The position numbers and the translations under genes were made by a program. From positions 726,240,484-726,304,483 of the forward strand of contig CM054057.1 in the NCBI GenBank assembly GCA_028641055.1: DNA of 64,000 nucleotides. The letters run 5' to 3'. Source of the stretch: Alopecurus myosuroides (Eukaryota > Streptophyta > Magnoliopsida > Poales > Poaceae). The notes beneath the pieces are model-generated. The model worked only from the letters and a program-made list of their open reading frames with translations, made no database searches and was not told the origin of the DNA. Below are positions 21,709-32,896 of the stretch, in pieces (position 1 is the stretch's first letter; each line of letters opens with the position of its first letter).

Positions 21709-22998
21709 TGTTTCACCTGTGGCAAGGAAGGACACTTTGCACGGGAGTGCCCAACCAAGACTGCTGCACCAGCCCAGAACAGTGCTACCAAGATGACTCA
21801 TGCATCAGCACCCAAGAAGAGGATTATGACCAAGGGATACCTGAATCACGTCACTGCGGAGGAAGTTCAGGATGCGCCAGACATGGTGATGGGTACGTTT
21901 CCTGTCAACTCTGTACCTGCCGTAGTATTGTTTGATTCGGGTGCATCGCATTCCTTTGTTAATGTGCCTTTTGCTGAGAAGAGTGGTATGAAGCCTACCC
22001 GTATGCGTGACCCTATGTCAGTGCAAATACCTGGAAACAAAACCCAAGCCCACTTCATTTGCAATGAGGTACCCCTAGACATACAAGGGAAAACTTTTCA
22101 TGCCAACCTCATAGTACTGGGATCCCAAGGGATAGAGGTAGTACTAGGCATGAATTGGATGACCAAGTACAAAGGTGTGATTGATTGCACCGGGAGGTCC
22201 ATATCATTGACTGCCAATGATGGGGAAAGAGTTGCCTTCGCCGCAACCAAGTCAAGGTCCGAGACCCACTGCCACACTGTTATAGCCACACCTGCACTTG
22301 AGGAAGTTCCGGTAGTATGTGAATACCCGGATGTGTTTCCTGATGAATTGCCCGGTATGCCGCCTGATCGGGATATCGAGTTTGTGATTGAGTTGGTACC
22401 CGGTACCGGACCCATAGCACAGAAACCGTACCGGATGAACCCGAAGGAGCTTGATGAGTTGAAGAAGCAGCTGGAGGACATGTTAAGGAAATGTCTGATT
22501 CGCCCTAGTGCATCACCATGGGGATCACCTGTCATTTTTGTGGACAAGCGGGACGGTTCCTCACGTCTATGTGTGGATTACCGCAAGTTGAATGATGTTA
22601 CCATCAAGAACAAGTACTCGCTGCCCAAAATTGAAGACCTGTTTGACCAGCTAAATGGGGCAAGGATCTTCTCAAAGATCGATCTTCGTACTGGTTATCA
22701 TCAGTTGAAGGTTCGTGAGACTGATATTCCAAAGACCGCCTTCACCACACGTTACGGGTTGTGTGAGTACACCGTAATGTCGTTTGATCTAACCAATGCC
22801 CCCGCCTACTTCATGAATCTTATGAATAAGGTTTTCATGGAATGCTTGGACAAGTTTGTCGTGGTTTTCATTGACGACATTCTTATTTACTCCAAAAGTG
22901 AAGCCGAACACGAAGAACATTTGAGAATTGTCCTCGGAACACTTCGACAGCATCAACTGTATGCTAAGTTCAGCAAGTGCCAATTCTGGTTGAAGTAA
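21709..22998 (+). pseudogene. Chromovirus zinc knuckle, protease and reverse transcriptase
   Basis: The CCHC zinc knuckle [15 protein letters not shown] is at 21709-21753. The aspartic protease active site [12 protein letters not shown] has its Asp codon at 21934, followed by VVLGMNWMT. The reverse transcriptase follows after [40 protein letters not shown], and the active site FIDDILIYS with the two Asp codons at 22873-22878. The frame ends at TAA 22996-22998 after KCQFWLK, where the family continues into VGFLGH; the downstream bases read that motif in the same frame. Catalytic residues of protease and RT look intact. Confidence 0.93.
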
Positions 22999-23914
22999 GT
23001 TGGATTTCTTGGACACGTAGTATCCGGAGGTGGAATCTCTGTTGACCCTGCTCTGGTTCAGTCTGTCGCTAATCGGGCTGCCCAGACTAATCAGACTGAA
23101 GTCAGATCCTTTCTAGGATTAGCCGGATATTATCGCAAGTTTGTTCAAGGATTTTCCAATATAGCCAGACCACTCACACAGTTGCTCAAGAAGGATAGCA
23201 AGTTCGTTTGGACGGACAAATGTGCTGAGAGTTTTCAAGAGCTGAAGAATCGATTGGTGACCGCCCTGGTACTCATTATGCCGGATGTCTCCATGAGTTT
23301 CGATGTGTATTGTGATGCTTCTAAGCTCGGACTTGGGAGTGTTCTCATGCAAGAAGGAAAGGTCATCTCATTCATCTCACGCCAGTTGAGACCTCATGAG
23401 ATGAATTATCCTACCCATGACTTAGAGCTTGCTGCTGTTGTGCATGCTCTCAAATCATGGCGACATTTCCTTATCGGAAAAAGGTGTGAAATCTATACGG
23501 ATCATAAGAGTTTGAAGTATATCTTCACACAGCGTGAACTCAATATGAGGCAATGCCGTTGGATAGAACTCATCAAGGATTATGATCTCAGTATCCACTA
23601 TCACCCTGGAAAGGCAAATGTTGTTGCGGACGGTCTTAGTCGAGAGTCGGTCTCTCTGAATTCCATGATCTAGATCAGACAACCCAAGTTGTGTAAAGAA
23701 CTTGACCAGCTTGGTATCGAGGTGGTCAGCTATGGCATGTTGGAAGCCATGGACGTTCAACCGACTCTAGTTGATCAAATCAAGGAAGCTCAGAAGGGCC
23801 AGAAGAGCATTGAAGGAATAAAACCCGCATGGAAAGAAGAAGTTCCGTTTTACCATTGATTCTGATGGAGTCTTATGGTACAAAGAACGCATTTGTGTTC
23901 CGTCTGAATCTGAG
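22999..23914 (+). pseudogene. Chromovirus RNase H and linker
   Basis: In frame after the stop at 22998: VGFLGHVVS, the RT thumb ([12 protein letters not shown]), then RNase H with its four acidic positions in [33 protein letters not shown] and [12 protein letters not shown] at 23671-23673 ends this part. The linker to integrase continues in frame until about 23830, where one extra base near AAAACCCG shifts the frame. It resumes as FTIDSDGVLWYK. Confidence 0.9.
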
Positions 23915-25207
23915 TTGAAGCAAACCATCATGACTGAGGCTCATGACACTTTATACTCTATTCACCCTGGAGGAACCAAAATGTATCAAGATTTGAAGGA
24001 AAGGTTTTGGTGGCACGGAATGAAACGGGATATTGCCTTGTTTATAGCCAAGTGCCATATTTGTCATCAAGTGAAGGCTGGACATCAGCGCCCCGCTGGT
24101 TTGTTACAGCCATTGCAAGTGCCTGTTTGGAAATGGGATGAAGTTGGGATGGACTTTATTACTGGATTTCCACGATCCAGTCGAGGAAATGATTCGATAT
24201 GGGTAGTCGTTGACAGGCTCACTAAAGTTGCACACTTTATTCCTTTCAAGACCACGTATCGTGGAGACCAGCTTTCTGATCTCTATATTTCTCGGATAGT
24301 CAGCCTACATGGAGTTCCCAGCAGGATTGTGTCAGATCGAGGATCACAGTTCACTTCTCGATTCTGGAAAAAGTTACACAAAGCCTTCGGAACCAAGCTA
24401 GCCTTTAGCACAGCCTATCACCCACAGACTGATGGACAGAAAAAGCGTGTGAACCAAATCTTGGAGGACATGCTTCGTGCTTGTGTTTTTTCCTATGGAG
24501 TTAAATGGGAGGATTGTCTGCCGTTCGCAGAATTCTCCTACAATAACAGCTATCAGTCAAGCCTACAGATGGCACCGTTTGAAGCACTTTACGGTCGTAA
24601 ATTCCGCACCCCTCTGAACTGGACTGAAACAGGAGACAGTCAGATCTTTGGAGTTGATACTCTGAAGGCTGCAGAAGAGCAAGTGCATTTAATCCGTGAC
24701 CATCTTAAAGCCGCACAATCACGCCAGAAGAGTTATGCGGACACTAAGCATCGCGATGTCTCTTTCACTATTGGAGATTTCGTGTACCTTCGTGTCACGC
24801 CGCTCAAAGGGATGCAGCATTTTCACGTCAAGGGAAAGCTCGCACCCCGATATATTGGCCCGTTTAAGATCCTAGCCCGTCGAGGGGAGGTATCTTATCA
24901 ACTGGAGCTACCTGAAGAGCTGTCAGCTTTTCACGATGTTTTTCGCGTGTCATTGCTCCGGAAGTGCCTTCAAGTACCTGAGCAGAATCTCACTTACGAA
25001 GACATTGACTTCAAGACCATTGACCTCAATGATGATTTGACCTACCGTGATCGACCCCTGCGGGTACTTGAGGAGAATGTTCGTGCTACCAGAAGGAATG
25101 CTTTCAAGTTCCTTAAGATTCAGTGGACGAATCATTCTGAGGAGGAAGCAACCTGGGAGCATGAAGATTTTATCAGGAAAGAGTTCCCTGGTTTCCTCAA
25201 AGACTAA
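23915..25207 (+). pseudogene. Chromovirus integrase with C-terminal chromodomain; catalytic Glu replaced
   Basis: An open frame of 430 codons. It holds a zinc-binding HHCC domain (HPGGTKMYQDLKERFWWHG, KCHICHQ) and the core domain with Asp in GMDFITGFP (24152) and Asp in SDRGSQFTS (24335). It then has the GPF/Y-like region (LAPRYIGPFKIL) and a chromodomain-like tail (RNAFKFLKIQWTNHSEEEATWE) near 25090-25160. The third catalytic residue should be a Glu 36 codons after the second Asp. That codon, 24443-24445, is AAG (Lys), in DGQKKRVNQ. Integrase joins cDNA to the chromosome and the chromodomain directs it to heterochromatin. This copy is predicted to be catalytically dead although the frame is open. 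Confidence 0.93.
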
Positions 25208-25234
25208 ACCCGCGAATCTCGGGACGAGATTCTT

Positions 25235-25250
25235 TTAAGGGGGGGAGGTC
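25235..25250 (+). other. Chromovirus polypurine tract
   Basis: TTAAGGGGGGGAGGTC ends exactly where the 3' LTR begins. It is preceded by CTCGGGACGAGATTC, a motif with a counterpart next to the D1 polypurine tract. Confidence 0.85.
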
Positions 25251-28200
25251 TGTCACACCCCAATTTTAGCACACTTGTATCACACAAGGAATCCAATTTT
25301 TTGAGCCAACAAAAAACTTTTATGGCTCTTGTGTAATCCCTCATGTTGTATCTGAGTTATGACTATCTATGCAAGCAAGCCTTTTCATTTAAAAGCAAAC
25401 CACTTGTTTATGATGTTTTGATCACTTTTGAATTCTTTTCTATTTTTATAATCCTTGTTACCCTAACTCAAAACCCCTATGGCAATGTTGAAAACAAATT
25501 ATATTTGAATATTGAATCAAGTGGAATTAATAAAACAAATTAACCAAAGTGAAATCACAAGTTTCTCAAATAAAAACAAACTTGAAAAACAAGCCTAGTA
25601 AGGGTTTTGCACCCTTGTTATTCATAATATAAAAATTCACGTTTTGGGTTTTCAAGTCATGAATGTGATCCTACATATATATACTACATTTTGGATGACC
25701 TAGTTGAGAAAATGGAATCACAAAAACAATGTTTTGCTTGAAGGTTTTATGCTAAGAAATAAGGCAGAAAATTGGAATTTTAGAAAACAGTGAAAAGCAC
25801 CAACTAGCACTTTTTCCACCTTGTTTTCACCAAGCAATTGTTATTCAAATTTAAATCCTTTTGCTGTTTTGAGAAGTACTAAAGATGCTTAACAGAACCA
25901 TGCTTGCAAAATAAAGTTTAGATAATTTTACAAACCTGAAAACCAACCCAACATTCAGCTAACCTCTCTGTTTTCTTAACACTTAGCAAAAATTTCAGTA
26001 ACTGAAATTTTAACTGAATTTTCGTTTTCTGAAAACAGTGAACTAGAGCATTTTTCAAATACTTATAACTTTTGGCTCGGTAAATATTTTTGAGCACGGA
26101 TTGGGGCTTCTAGAAGCTGGCCCCAACCACTCCCTGCTCTGCACCTCAACTTGCAAAATGTTTGACTAAAATGAGAGAGAGAGAGGTGACTTCAGAGAGG
26201 AGAGAAATGGGAGGGAGGGATGGGCGCCTGACAGGCTGCTCCCTATCACGAGCGACAGTGGCGTTCTCCCGTGCATTCCGCGACCTGGCACGGTGCAAGT
26301 GGACGACGAACCTCCCTCGTCGCGTTGGAACCTCCCACGGTGCCGGAGAGAGCGACCCGGGGCGTGCCAGAGCGTGCACGGGCTCGCCGCGGGCACACGG
26401 CCACGCCCGAGCGTGCGCCACCGTTGCCAGCTCTATATAAACCACCCCTGAGCCTCAAACCCAGTGCACCACCTCCCCCTCGCCTCACTGTCACTCCCCA
26501 ACCCACCCAATGTCTCCGAGCTGCCCGCGGTAGCGCTAATCGCCGGGATTTTCCCGCGGCCACCGCGACAGCACGGGGCGAAATACGCCCTCCACAAACC
26601 ACCACAGCCTCTATCACCACCATAGACGCACTCCCCTATCTTCGTAGCCCCACCCTGAGCCGCGCCACCTCCCCTCGTTTGCAGAGAAGCCGAAACCCTC
26701 GTCGGAGCCGCCGCGGCACCCGAGCATGTCGCCGTCGATTGGAGCAAGCCCGAGCCGTTGCTGCTGTACCTCTACACTGCATCGACCACACGAGACTTCC
26801 CCGACCTCTTCCCTTGGCCCTGCAACCCCCCTAGGTGAGCCTCGCTCGTTTCTCGCCGCCTGTCTCCGTGCGCTCGCCGGAGAAGAAATAGAACGAGGGA
26901 GAGAGAAACGAGAGTGGCTGTGCGCCGTAGATCTCCGGATCTGCGGCCACGCTTGAACGGCGAAGCGGTACGCCCGTTCCCGCGCGTCGAGGAAGCGAGG
27001 CGGGCCGCCAGGCGCAGTTGGGCCGCGCCCCAGGCGTTGACCAGCCCGCTGCGCTGAGTTTTATTTCTTTTTCAAACTATCCAGAATATGGCTGTTTACT
27101 TTATTCAAAAATGAAAATGTTAAGCTCAACAATAAAATGTGCAAAAATTCACAGAGGTTCCTGAACGAAATCTTGAACGATGGTAATAAGCAGATCTGGT
27201 TTTGGATGAACAAGGAACAAATGAAAAATCGTGAACTGGGGACTGTCTGTGAAAATGTTTATGGCATAACTTTTTAATGGAATGTCTAAAATGAGCAAAC
27301 TAAAATTCCTAGAGTATATCTTGACTAGATCTACCAGTAGGGATTGATCTCACCCTAAGGTGAGCTACCATTTTGAAATGGTATCCATTTTGGTAAAACA
27401 CCAGTAGCATGTTCTATGAATTTTAGGAATTATTTTATAGCACTTTTTGATGTAAATCCAATTGTATCTGTTAGATATTAGATGGATCTATGTATTCCTA
27501 GGTTTTTGTAAATTTTTGAGCTCTAAAATTAATTTGGTGACAGATCTAAGAAAATGCATATTTCTGTTAGAAATAAAGTGAATAGTTTTGTTTTGTAAAT
27601 CATTGTTTGATTGTGCCAATCTCTTTTCTAGCATGTATAAGTGATATGCTGAGTGTTCTTAGGTAGTTTTACTCACAGAGAGTCCATGATAAAAATCCAT
27701 GCATGTTTAGTATTTGTTTGAGCATTAAAATGAGCATAGTAGAAATCCCTAGATTTATTTCATGTAATACTTGTGTTGGAATGTTTTGCTAGATTTTTAT
27801 CCTAGTTATAGAAGTGTTTTTACTTCGATCCAGTACCATTTTGGTACTGTTATTTACTTGTTTCCTTCTCTGTAAGTTACTTTGAGTCTTTTAGAAATGC
27901 ATGCATAGGTTTGATTATTAGTGCCAGTGCTAATGTTTTGCACTAGGATAGCTAGTTGCATTTTTGCACTATGAATTATTTTGTTTACACAAGATGGACC
28001 AGAGGCATAATACCTCTCAAATGGCATGGAAAACCTAGTGGAACACCCACTGGTTCCATACCATATGGTTAAAAAACAAACTAGTTCAACTATGGTAGTT
28101 GTGGTAGTAGTAGTGAATATTATTGTTATTGATGCATGTTTGTGTGGAATTATTTTAGGAGCATGTATATTATTTTTGTGAGTATATTTGCTTGCTGTAT

Positions 28201-29903
28201 GTTGTGTTTGAGTCAAGGTGTTGGTTCGTAAGGTTCTGATAGGATGCTTTGGTTTTCTTTTACGACGATAGAAAACGACGAGGAAATAGTCGGGACAGGA
28301 GGGTACTACTACCATTCTTGTTGCGAGCAAGACCCGGATCCTCAGTACCTCCAAGGCAAGCCATCCTTAAAGCTTGCTGTTATATTCCCAGTACATTTAT
28401 GCATTAAACTACTTCTGAATTTTTTCAAAACTTGTTTGCTAAAACTATTTTTATTGAGTGAATACTATTACTACTATTATATATATATTATATATCACTT
28501 GCCATTAGTCAACTTGGTGTTACCATGCCCTTAGCCACCATAAGGTATATAAATACCGTCTTAAACAATAATCTTGAGTCCCTAAGTGGACAACTTTAAA
28601 ATGTGCTTTTGCAAAACAAAGATGGTCCTACGAGAAGATTATGGTGGAAAGGCGGGACCTTGTTCACCGAAGGAAAAATTGTGAAGGTGTTTTCAAATGT
28701 TTACAAAAGGCACATACCCTAGTCTTCGCTGGACAACCAAGATGTACTGCCACTCTACCCCTATATGGGTATGGGGCCTATCTAGATGCTTGAACTTGTT
28801 AGTGTATGTTTCATTCCAAAGTGCTATAGAGAAGTTGATTCTCTGAACCGAAGTTTCGCCAGGAGGGTGTAACGGGACATACAAAGTGAGGGATTAAGTT
28901 ACCCCCCGGAAGCAACAGTTGGGCCTCCTGACTAGGCAAGGCAGGACCTGATGCCGGGGAGACAACCCACCTGAAGGAATAAGCATACTAGCTTGTGTCA
29001 GTGGGACAGTTAGGATCAACTCTCTGGTGCTTGCATATCGCTGTGTTGATCCATGGGTGGTCCATGGCAGAGCTTTGGATCTAGTGGAATGTGTACCACC
29101 TCTGCAGAGTAAAACTATTCAGAATAGCCGAGCCCTCGGATATGGGTAGTTGAAAGGCCATGTAGCTAGCATTGTGCTGAGTTTTCAAAAAGGTGTTTTC
29201 AAGACAAGAAGTTTTGTACCTGGAAGGTACCGATGAAGTCTGGACATGTTGTTCCAAGAAGTTTTGCAAAGAAAAAACTTCCTTTTGTAAAACAAGTTTA
29301 CAAAACCTCTTGTACATGCGATATCGACAAGAGAAAGAAAACTATATTATTTTCTTCTGAAGTATCTTCTTCAACAAAGATACAGATTAATATGATTGCA
29401 ACTATGATGTCATCTTACATGAACATCATTGGTAGCAAGCCCTATGTATGGCCTACCTATCCACCATACAAGCATGTTGCATTTGTAAGTGTATAAAGGA
29501 TGTCTTGTTGAGTACATTCAAACGTACTCATTTGGTTTCTCCCCTGGTATATACTTGCCAGACTTCGAGGAGGTACCACCTGAGGAGGAATACGAAGAGG
29601 AGTACTATTCCGACGACTACGCGAACTAGGCCCGGCTCCCGGTCAGCAGCCTGTTGGTGAAAGCTTGACATGGGTTATCTACGTTTATCTTCCGCTGTTT
29701 AGTTGTTGTAAGGCTTTGCCTGCCCTGCGTGGCAGTGAATAAAGACTTGGTCATGTGACCATTGGCTTGTAAGACTGGTTTTATTCGTGTAATGGATATT
29801 GTATCTGTGTACCACTTTCGTATGTTGTTCACGACTGATCTTCCTGGGATCGTGAATGTAAGTATATGAGGGGTTCTGAACTTTCCGGTTTGGGGCCTCT
29901 ACA
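25251..29903 (+). repeat. Chromovirus 3' LTR (4653 bp)
   Basis: Same layout as the 5' LTR: TATATAAA at 26434-26441 and AATAAA at 29738-29743. It keeps 64 bases at about 29664-29727 and a short piece near 26505-26525 that the 5' copy lacks. Differences from the 5' LTR are mostly substitutions, as expected for ordinary ageing. Confidence 0.92.
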
Positions 29904-29908
29904 CACAT

Positions 29909-30846
29909 TTGGCAAACTTTGGCTTTTGGGAGTTGGATGCACAAGTAGAGCTCATACTCAGTACAAGTGGAGGCTAGCAATAGACGGGGGGCGACAATGA
30001 TTAGAGCAACAACTGTCATAATCATGCTTGCGACAAAACAAAATTAACAGGGGCATAAAAATGATACAAATGCTCTGAGGCAAAATAAATCATCGAGTCT
30101 TAAGCGACTTTTTGTTTTCAGTCATAGCATGCGTGAGCATGTGCCAAGTCAATTCAAGGGAAACAATCAGAGGGAGATACCACAATGTCATATCCTTCTA
30201 TGAATAAAACAATGCAAGAAAACATTCATACGACATGCTATCTTATATTATTAAGTTGGAACTAACACGTGAGAGAACGAACTACCAAGCATGAATTAAA
30301 TAGCATACAACTTACATGAACGGACTAAGCATGTTCACACAACGAGTATATGTACAAAAATAAAACAAATAGAGTTCATACCAGCCTCTCACCACAATTC
30401 GGATTGTCGTAAATCACCATTACTGCTCTTGACTTGTGGATTGAATAATATAGAATGATAATCAAGCTCCAATGGAGGCACGGAAGTCCGGTGAACTCTG
30501 CAACAAACTTTACAAATCCAAAGAAGAACAACAAATATTTTTGGGTTTTCGATTTAAAACAAGAACGGAAAGAAGCAAGCAAACAAAGCAAAATATTTTT
30601 GGATTTTTGAATACTAAATCTAAACGGGAAAAGAAAGCAAACCAACAAAAATACACTAAAGAACCAAACAAAGAGAAACAACAGAAATATTTTTGTCTTT
30701 TTGTGTTTTCGAAAACAAGAACAAACAATAAAACACACAGAAACGAAAGATGCGAAAGAAAACGAAAACAAAAGAAAGAAACAAAAACATGGATATACAA
30801 AGAACCGACCAAACATAATATATAATAGAGTGCGATGTCGGTATAC
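29909..30846 (-). other. H1 3' noncoding region, right part
   Basis: No gene supported. The left end (GGAGTTGGATGCACAAGTAG) matches H2 at 54865 and B1 at 37070 (inverted), which proves continuity with 13691-14694 across the chromovirus. At about 30530-30720 there are three imperfect repeats around AAATATTTTTG with A-rich spacers; open frames through them look like a by-product of the low-complexity sequence. Confidence 0.6.
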
Positions 30847-30862
30847 CTCCCCCCAAGCTTAG
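30847..30862 (-). other. H1 internal polypurine-tract-like motif
   Basis: Minus strand CTAAGCTTGGGGGGAG, just downstream of ORF3, in the same place as the internal tract of E1 (5514-5530). Confidence 0.55.
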
Positions 30863-32413
30863 GCTTTTGGCCTAAGTGGAGATCAATCACCAAGGGGCCC
30901 ATGAGGTGGCTCCCCTGTAGTATGCTGAGGAGGAACCCTCCTCCTGATATGTCGGTGTACTGGGTGTTGTGGTCCTCGGGAGGCGCGTCTCGCCTCTCCT
31001 GATGCCTGTAAAACTCCGTGGTGCTCAGATGCTCGTCTACCTCCTCCTTAGAGAGAAACCATGGTGACCTGTCAATCTTAAACAAAACAGGTTGTGGCAA
31101 AGTAACTTTTCGCTCCTCTCCATCTATATATAAAACTCTATATACTAAGGGCCTCTTTGGTTTACAGGATTTTCAAAACATAGGAATAGGAAAAAAAAAG
31201 GATTGCAATGTCATGCAGTTCAATTCCTACAGGATTTTAAAACATAGGAATTTTGTGAGAGATGTGTTTGGATGGCACGCAGAAAACAAACACAGGAATT
31301 TTGCAGGAATGGGGAGAGAGAGTAGAGAGAGATAGAGTATGAATGCATTGGACTTCTCAAAGGAAAAAAATAAAAAGAGGTTGGACCTCATGTTGAGATT
31401 CCTATGGAACGGAGGGCAAAGGAATAGATTCCTTAGGAATTTGGTGGTGTCAATCCTACAATCCAAAGACATTCCATAGGAAAAAATCCCGTGGTTTGGA
31501 ATCCTCCAAAATTCCTATGAAATTCCTTTGATCCAAAGAGGCCCTAAACGTTCATCAGTAGAGTTAGCAGTAACAAACTGATGGGACTTCATGGCAGCGA
31601 GGTTAAGTCTATATGGAGCAATCAATTCATCATCGGGAGCAATAAAAAATTCTAAAGCAGTTGCTATACGTGTAGCAATAGTGCCCCAAAAAATAGGCCC
31701 TTTAGCAGCAAGGTGGCGTGCAACAAGTGCACCAAGGTTATACTTTGTGCTACCATTCAGTGCAGCATCAATGAAAGCAAGGTGGTAACCAGAAATGTTG
31801 CTAGTGTTCTCCCTACCAAGGATACTAGTAGCAATATAGCAAGAGCAGGAAGTTGAATGTTCCTTATCTTCCCACGCTGGGATGAGCGACCATCATCGTT
31901 GGTGATTTCTCGGTAAAGCGCCGCAAGCTCTGCGGGTTTCTCCTGAATCCGGCATGCTGTCCCGGTAACGTTGATACCTACAATGGCACAAAAATCTCCC
32001 AAGGAAAAAGAGAAAGATCTACTATATAATTTAAAGCCAACAGTACGACCAAAATGTGTGTTCCGAAAGTGAAAACTCTCAACAAAAGATTTTGTGAGAG
32101 CTGCATACTGAGTCCCTTCATCCTCCATATAGTTGGTTAAACCAACTCTTCCAATAAGCATACGAAAGTCGTCCAATAGACCTGCACTTCTTAGAAATGT
32201 AGTGCAAGCAAAGCAAGATGGGTTAACGATACCATCACCTCCCGCATCATCAATACTCGGTGCAATAACGTCTTCATTGTATGATGGACTCACTGAAGTG
32301 GATGAGTGTGAGGGCCTTGTCGTTCTAGGGGCATCACTCCTAAATATCTCTCTAAAATTTATAATTATCCATCTCTGAAATATTTCAACAATCATCATAA
32401 AAGTTAATTTCAA
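30863..32413 (-). pseudogene. H1 ORF3 (Athila-lineage accessory protein), disrupted by MITE and frameshift
   Basis: Segment 32413-31757 is open and holds the recognisable core: FRMLIGRVGLTNYMEDEG, GFKLYSRSFSFSLGDFCAIVG and GKIRNIQLPALAI. The protein continues in another frame from about 31810 (YHLAFIDAALNGSTKYNLGA, then AAMKSHQFVTANST) to the MITE edge. It resumes beyond the MITE (VYRVLYIDGEERKV, then SPWFLSKEEVDEHL). Proteins of this type are typical extra ORFs of Athila-like grass elements, related to the Athila ORF domain; their role is not known. I see no membrane or signal segment that would support an envelope function. The exact N- and C-termini are unclear; the end given is the polypurine-like tract. 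Confidence 0.65.
31149..31544. mobile_element. Tourist-like MITE (PIF/Harbinger type), 396 bp
   Basis: Ends are inverted repeats GGGCCTCTTTGG and CCAAAGAGGCCC, flanked by the 3-bp TSD TAA (31146-31148 and 31545-31547). The complementarity extends inward (AGGATTTT near the left end, AATTCCTATG near the right), so the whole element can fold back. It has no coding capacity. TSD length and the GGGCC-type ends are those of PIF/Harbinger MITEs. It sits inside H1 ORF3. Confidence 0.9.
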
Positions 32414-32757
32414 GCAACTATAAGGTGGAAACTACTATAGGGATTTATATGAGAGCTAAACATACACCAAAACTACATTATTTCTACTCAAATCAAGCAT
32501 GCAAACTCACATAAGCTGTCACCTACTGTACCAAAATACTCAAGAAATACTTCACCAAATAAAATTCTACTCAAATCATCGGAGGAGTCACATACCGGAG
32601 AGCAAATGCACCAGATTTCAGCACAAAAGATGGGTTGAGCAGAGAGATCGAAAAAATTCAAGGAAGAACAGCAAGAACTCAGGTTCCAGGAAATGTGTTG
32701 AGTTTGGTGGGTGAGAGAGAAGACTTTGGCAGGGGAGAGAGTTAGTGGGGGGCAGGG

Positions 32758-32811
32758 GCCCACACCATGTGTTGGCGCCACCAGGGGCAGGCCGCGCCAC
32801 CGCATGGTGTG
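32758..32811 (-). promoter_or_regulatory. Inverted-repeat box inside H1, upstream of ORF3
   Basis: Arms CCACACCATG and ATGGTGTG enclose GGCGCC and GGCCGCGCC, the same design as the LTR boxes. In element sense it lies about 350 bases before ORF3. I found no TATA box as clear as the one in E1, so promoter function is only suggested by analogy. Confidence 0.4.
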
Positions 32812-32896
32812 CCTGACTGGTGGGTCCCCCTTGGACCTTCCACGAGGCTCTCTACCTCATTTTTGACGTAAAAATTTATTATAATTTTTATGGAAT

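Larger units (their letters stand above)
14695..29903 (+). mobile_element. Chromodomain-type Ty3/gypsy element (Tekay/Del lineage)
   Basis: Complete 15.2-kb plus-strand element with LTRs of 4566 and 4653 bp, flanked by the perfect TSD CACAT (14690-14694 and 29904-29908). It carries a tRNA-Met primer site, an extra ORF, gag-PR-RT-RH-IN-chromodomain in that order, and a polypurine tract. By eye the LTRs differ by about 8 substitutions in the first 250 aligned bases, so the insertion is not very recent. The coding region has three stops, a frameshift and a changed integrase active site, so the copy is defective. Confidence 0.95.

Noticed and set aside
30510..30820. A Phe/Leu-rich membrane protein on the minus strand
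   Set aside because: It arises from A-rich imperfect repeats read on the opposite strand; other frames are equally open.
31757..32413. A host gene
   Set aside because: It is the Athila-type ORF3: it lies in element H1, in element orientation, between gag-protease and the 3' noncoding region.
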